The position numbers and the translations under genes are program-made. DNA of 64,000 bases, taken from contig NZ_FXTJ01000009.1 in assembly GCF_900182545.1 (NCBI RefSeq), positions 62,001 through 126,000 on the forward strand, read 5' to 3'. Shown here piece after piece: positions 61,873-64,000 of the stretch. Each line of letters begins with the position of its first letter. Position 1 is the first letter of the stretch. The DNA comes from Geodermatophilus aquaeductus. GTDB lineage: Bacteria; Actinomycetota; Actinomycetes; Mycobacteriales; Geodermatophilaceae. Below the pieces are notes generated by a model that saw only the letters and a list, made by a program, of their open reading frames with translations, ran no database searches and was not told the DNA's origin.

Positions 61873-62358
61873 ATGCAGTCCGTCGACGCCGCCCCGGCCC
61901 CTCTCGACCCGGACCCGCTCGCCCTCGAGCGCCAGGTGTGCTTCGCCCTGTCGGTCGCCGCGCGCAACGTGGTCGCCGTCTACCGGCGGTTCCTGGAGCC
62001 GATGGGGCTGACCCATCCCCAATACCTCGTGATGCTGGCGCTGTGGCAGTCCGGTCCGCTGGCGGTGAAGGACCTCTCCCGCCTGCTGCAGCTCGACCCC
62101 GGCACCCTCTCCCCGCTGGTCAAGCGGCTGGAGGCCGCCGGCCTGGTCCGCCGCGACCGGGACCCGCGGGACGAGCGGGCGCTGGCCATCGCGCTGACCG
62201 ACCGCGGGCGCGCGCTGCGGGCGCGGGCCGAGGCGATCCCCTCCGGGATCGTGGCGGACCTCGGGATGCCGCTGGAGGAGCTGCAGGCGCTGCACGGCTC
62301 CCTGACGCGCGTGATCGCGGCCTCCCAGCGTGCCCTGGAGACCGATCCCACACCGTGA
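61873..62358 (+). CDS. MarR-family regulator
   Basis: A 161-aa winged-helix regulator. The HTH region SGPLAVKDLSRLLQLDPGTLSPLVKRLEAAGLVRRDRDPRDERALAIALTDRG is a textbook MarR match, close to OhrR/MhqR-like members. There is a Cys near the N-terminus (QVCFALSVAARN) in the place of the peroxide-sensing Cys of OhrR, so oxidation sensing is conceivable. Operator-like repeats flank the gene on both sides, implying autoregulation and control of the DUF5313 gene downstream. Confidence 0.9.
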   Translation: MQSVDAAPAPLDPDPLALERQVCFALSVAARNVVAVYRRFLEPMGLTHPQYLVMLALWQSGPLAVKDLSRLLQLDPGTLSPLVKRLEAAGLVRRDRDPRDERALAIALTDRGRALRARAEAIPSGIVADLGMPLEELQALHGSLTRVIAASQRALETDPTP

Positions 62359-62383
62359 TTGGTACACCAACCATTGGTGCACA
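62359..62383. promoter_or_regulatory. Putative MarR operator between marR and DUF5313 genes
   Basis: TTGGTACACCAA (62359-62370) immediately after the marR stop, followed by ATTGGTGCACA (62373-62383). These resemble the GTTGGTGCACC repeats upstream of marR. They end 26 bp before the DUF5313 start, a position suited to repression. Confidence 0.55.
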
Positions 62384-62409
62384 CAGCATCTGAGGCGTAG
62401 ACAGGAGTC

Positions 62410-62853
62410 ATGGAGCCGGACCAGGAAACTCCCCCGCGCGTGCGCCCCGGTCCGCTGTGGTGGCTCGCCTACGCGATGGGCACCGGGCTGCCCGAGCGGC
62501 ACCGCACCTGGGTCCTGTACGACACGACGACGCGCACCTGGGTGTGGCGGCACGTGGCGCGCACGCTGGTCCAGCTGGCCGTGCCGATCGCGCTGGTCCT
62601 GCTGCTGGTGCCGGGCGCCTTCTGGATCCGCGGGCTGTCGGCCCTCGGTGGGCTGATCCTCGGGATGGCCTTCTCCCTCGCCTACATGACCGAGGCGGTG
62701 GAGAACCGGGTGAAGAAGGCCGGCTACGCCCCCGGGTCGGCGCAGGCCGTCCGCGACCGGGCCGGCCGGGTGCGGGACGCCCGGGACTCCGAACGACGGC
62801 GCGCCGCGGCCGCGAAGCGGGCCGCCCGCTACCGGGACCGCCGCGCCCGCTGA
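62410..62853 (+). CDS. DUF5313 membrane protein
   Basis: A 147-aa small membrane protein of the DUF5313 family of actinobacteria. The conserved LWWLAYAMGTGLPERHRTWVLYDTT start is followed by two membrane helices (about 57-77 and 80-100) and a basic, helical C-terminal tail rich in Arg and Ala. Function of the family is unknown. It sits directly downstream of the MarR operator-like sequence, unlike its catabolic neighbours, and may be a separate stress-related unit. Confidence 0.85.
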   Translation: MEPDQETPPRVRPGPLWWLAYAMGTGLPERHRTWVLYDTTTRTWVWRHVARTLVQLAVPIALVLLLVPGAFWIRGLSALGGLILGMAFSLAYMTEAVENRVKKAGYAPGSAQAVRDRAGRVRDARDSERRRAAAAKRAARYRDRRAR

Positions 62854-62940
62854 CCCCCGCCGAGCCGCCGGTCGGCGGGTGAGCGCTGCCGTACGCTCCG
62901 TACCCGGCGCCCTGAGCGAGGGAGCCGGGACGGAGCCGGA

Positions 62941-64000
62941 GTGAGTCGACCCACGGGGGACGGGGCCGTCGACGTCGAGCGTGACCGCTACCGCTACCTC
63001 GCCGAGGTCACCGAGTCCCTGACGCAGAGCCTCGACACCGGTACCGCCGCCGACCAGCTCGCCCGCCTGGTGGTCCCGCGCCTGGCCGACTGGGCGACCG
63101 TCACCGTCCTCGCCGGCGACGGCGCACCGGGCGGCTCCGCCCGCGCCCACCGCGACCCCGAGCGCCTGGTCGACGTCGACACCTACCTCGCCGGCCGGAT
63201 CACCGCGCCGCGCGACACCGAGGCCGTCGCGATGGTCCTGCACTCCGGCGAGCCGGTGCACCTGCGCGACGTCGAGCCGGACCTGGGGCCGGAGTCGCTG
63301 CCGGCGGGCCCGGTGCGCGGCGCGTGGGAGCGGCTGGACCCCCGGTCGAGCCTGTTCGTGCCGCTGCAGGCCCGCGGCACCGCCTTCGGCGTGCTGTCGC
63401 TGGTGCGCTGCGGGGACCGCCCGCCGGCCGGGCCGGACGACGTCGCGCTCGCCGTCGAGGTCGCCCGCCGCGGCGCGCTGGCCCTGGACAACGCCCGGCT
63501 CTACGGCCGCCAGCTGCGCGTCGCCGAGACGCTGCAGCACAGCCTGCTCACCCCGCCGTCGCAGCCCCCGGGCCTCGAGGTCGCCGTCCGCTACCGGCCC
63601 GCGGTCTCGCAGGACCTCGTCGGCGGCGACTGGTACGACGCCTTCGACCGACCCGACGGCGCGACCGTCCTGGTCATCGGGGACGTCGCCGGGCACGGGG
63701 TCGAGGCCGCCGCGGCGATGGCGCAGCTCCGCAGCGCCGTCCGCACGCTGGCCTACGACTCCCCCGACGGCCCGGCCGGGACGCTCGACCGGGTCGACCG
63801 GGTGCTCGCCGGCCTGCACGTGGGCACGCTGGCCACCGCGCTGGTCGCGCACCTGCTGCCCCGGGCCGACGGCGCACCGGGACACCGACTGCGCTGGTCG
63901 TCGGCCGGCCACCTGCCGCCGCTGGTGCTCGGCGCCGACGACCGGGTGCGGCTGCTGGAGACCCGCCCCGAGCGGCTCCTGGGCGCCGACGAGTTCGCGG
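62941..64000 (+). CDS. GAF-PP2C (SpoIIE-type) serine phosphatase, 3' truncated
   Basis: The first 353 residues of a signalling phosphatase; the end lies beyond the window. A GAF-like sensor domain (about 15-180; AEVTESLTQSLDTGTAADQLARLVVPRLADW, SSLFVPLQARGTAFGVLSLV) is followed by the SpoIIE/PP2C domain: QLRVAETLQHSLLTP, RYRPAVSQDLVGGDWYDAF, VIGDVAGHGVEAAAAMAQLR and RWSSAGHLPPLVL. Such proteins dephosphorylate anti-sigma-factor antagonists in response to a signal. GTG start chosen because the homology begins just after it. Not connected to the catabolic genes. Confidence 0.9.
   Translation, partial: MSRPTGDGAVDVERDRYRYLAEVTESLTQSLDTGTAADQLARLVVPRLADWATVTVLAGDGAPGGSARAHRDPERLVDVDTYLAGRITAPRDTEAVAMVLHSGEPVHLRDVEPDLGPESLPAGPVRGAWERLDPRSSLFVPLQARGTAFGVLSLVRCGDRPPAGPDDVALAVEVARRGALALDNARLYGRQLRVAETLQHSLLTPPSQPPGLEVAVRYRPAVSQDLVGGDWYDAFDRPDGATVLVIGDVAGHGVEAAAAMAQLRSAVRTLAYDSPDGPAGTLDRVDRVLAGLHVGTLATALVAHLLPRADGAPGHRLRWSSAGHLPPLVLGADDRVRLLETRPERLLGADEFA

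Overview
The window is about 74% G+C with dense, tightly coupled genes and many GTG starts. It reads as the chromosome of a soil or plant-associated actinobacterium. Geodermatophilaceae (Blastococcus, Geodermatophilus, Modestobacter) is my best guess, inferred from gene style only. Nearly all of it is a plant-carbohydrate and plant-aromatic catabolism region with four dedicated importers.

Layout. 1-301: end of a MazF-type toxin. 342-16688 (minus): a ten-gene operon reading from a family-5 substrate-binding lipoprotein through a Dpp/Opp-type ABC transporter (with a fused permease-ATPase) to two GH78 alpha-L-rhamnosidases, an esterase, a GH43, a DUF1349 protein and a GH3 beta-glucosidase; the enzymes lack signal peptides, so glycosides appear to be imported whole and hydrolysed inside. 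16874-29041: an IclR regulator, an HSL-type esterase, a sugar or polyol dehydrogenase, an IlvD/Edd dehydratase, a DapA-family aldolase, a QueD-like monocupin, a second esterase, and the chain FAD monooxygenase, GH1, FAH hydrolase, DUF3500. 29108-39144 (minus): L-arabinose regulon (YtfQRT-YjfF-type furanose transporter, LacI regulator, araBDA). 39670-41216: a 12-residue-repeat protein and a 56-aa protein, both unknown. 41290-55441: L-rhamnose regulon (rhaTPQS transporter, rhaM, rhaI, aldolase-dehydrogenase fusion, rhaB) divergent from a LacI regulator and lutABC. 55516-62358: MHS transporter, TetR, aroE-type dehydrogenase, QsuB-like dehydroshikimate dehydratase, a TIM-barrel protein and MarR, i.e. 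quinate/shikimate to protocatechuate. 62410-64000: DUF5313 membrane protein and the start of a GAF-PP2C phosphatase.

How it fits together. A 15-bp palindrome, TGCCRYTSAATGGCA or close to it, lies before iclR and the transporter operon, the GH3 gene, the HSL esterase, the cupin/aldolase pair and the FAD-monooxygenase operon. I read it as one IclR regulon. Rhamnosidases, beta-glucosidases, a quercetinase-like cupin, esterases, an aromatic hydroxylase and an FAH hydrolase together suggest use of rhamnosylated phenolic glycosides such as rutin-type flavonoids. The freed rhamnose would enter the adjacent rha-lut pathway and a protocatechuate B-ring would join the product of the shikimate module. 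The substrate is an inference; the genes, operators and neighbourhood are visible.

A second notable element is a 28-bp palindrome (GGCGGCAGAAATGG plus its reverse complement) present three times, each within 3 bases after a stop codon; in two cases it contains the start codon of the next gene (rhaB, lutB). I saw no rRNA, tRNA, CRISPR array, insertion sequence or integrase.
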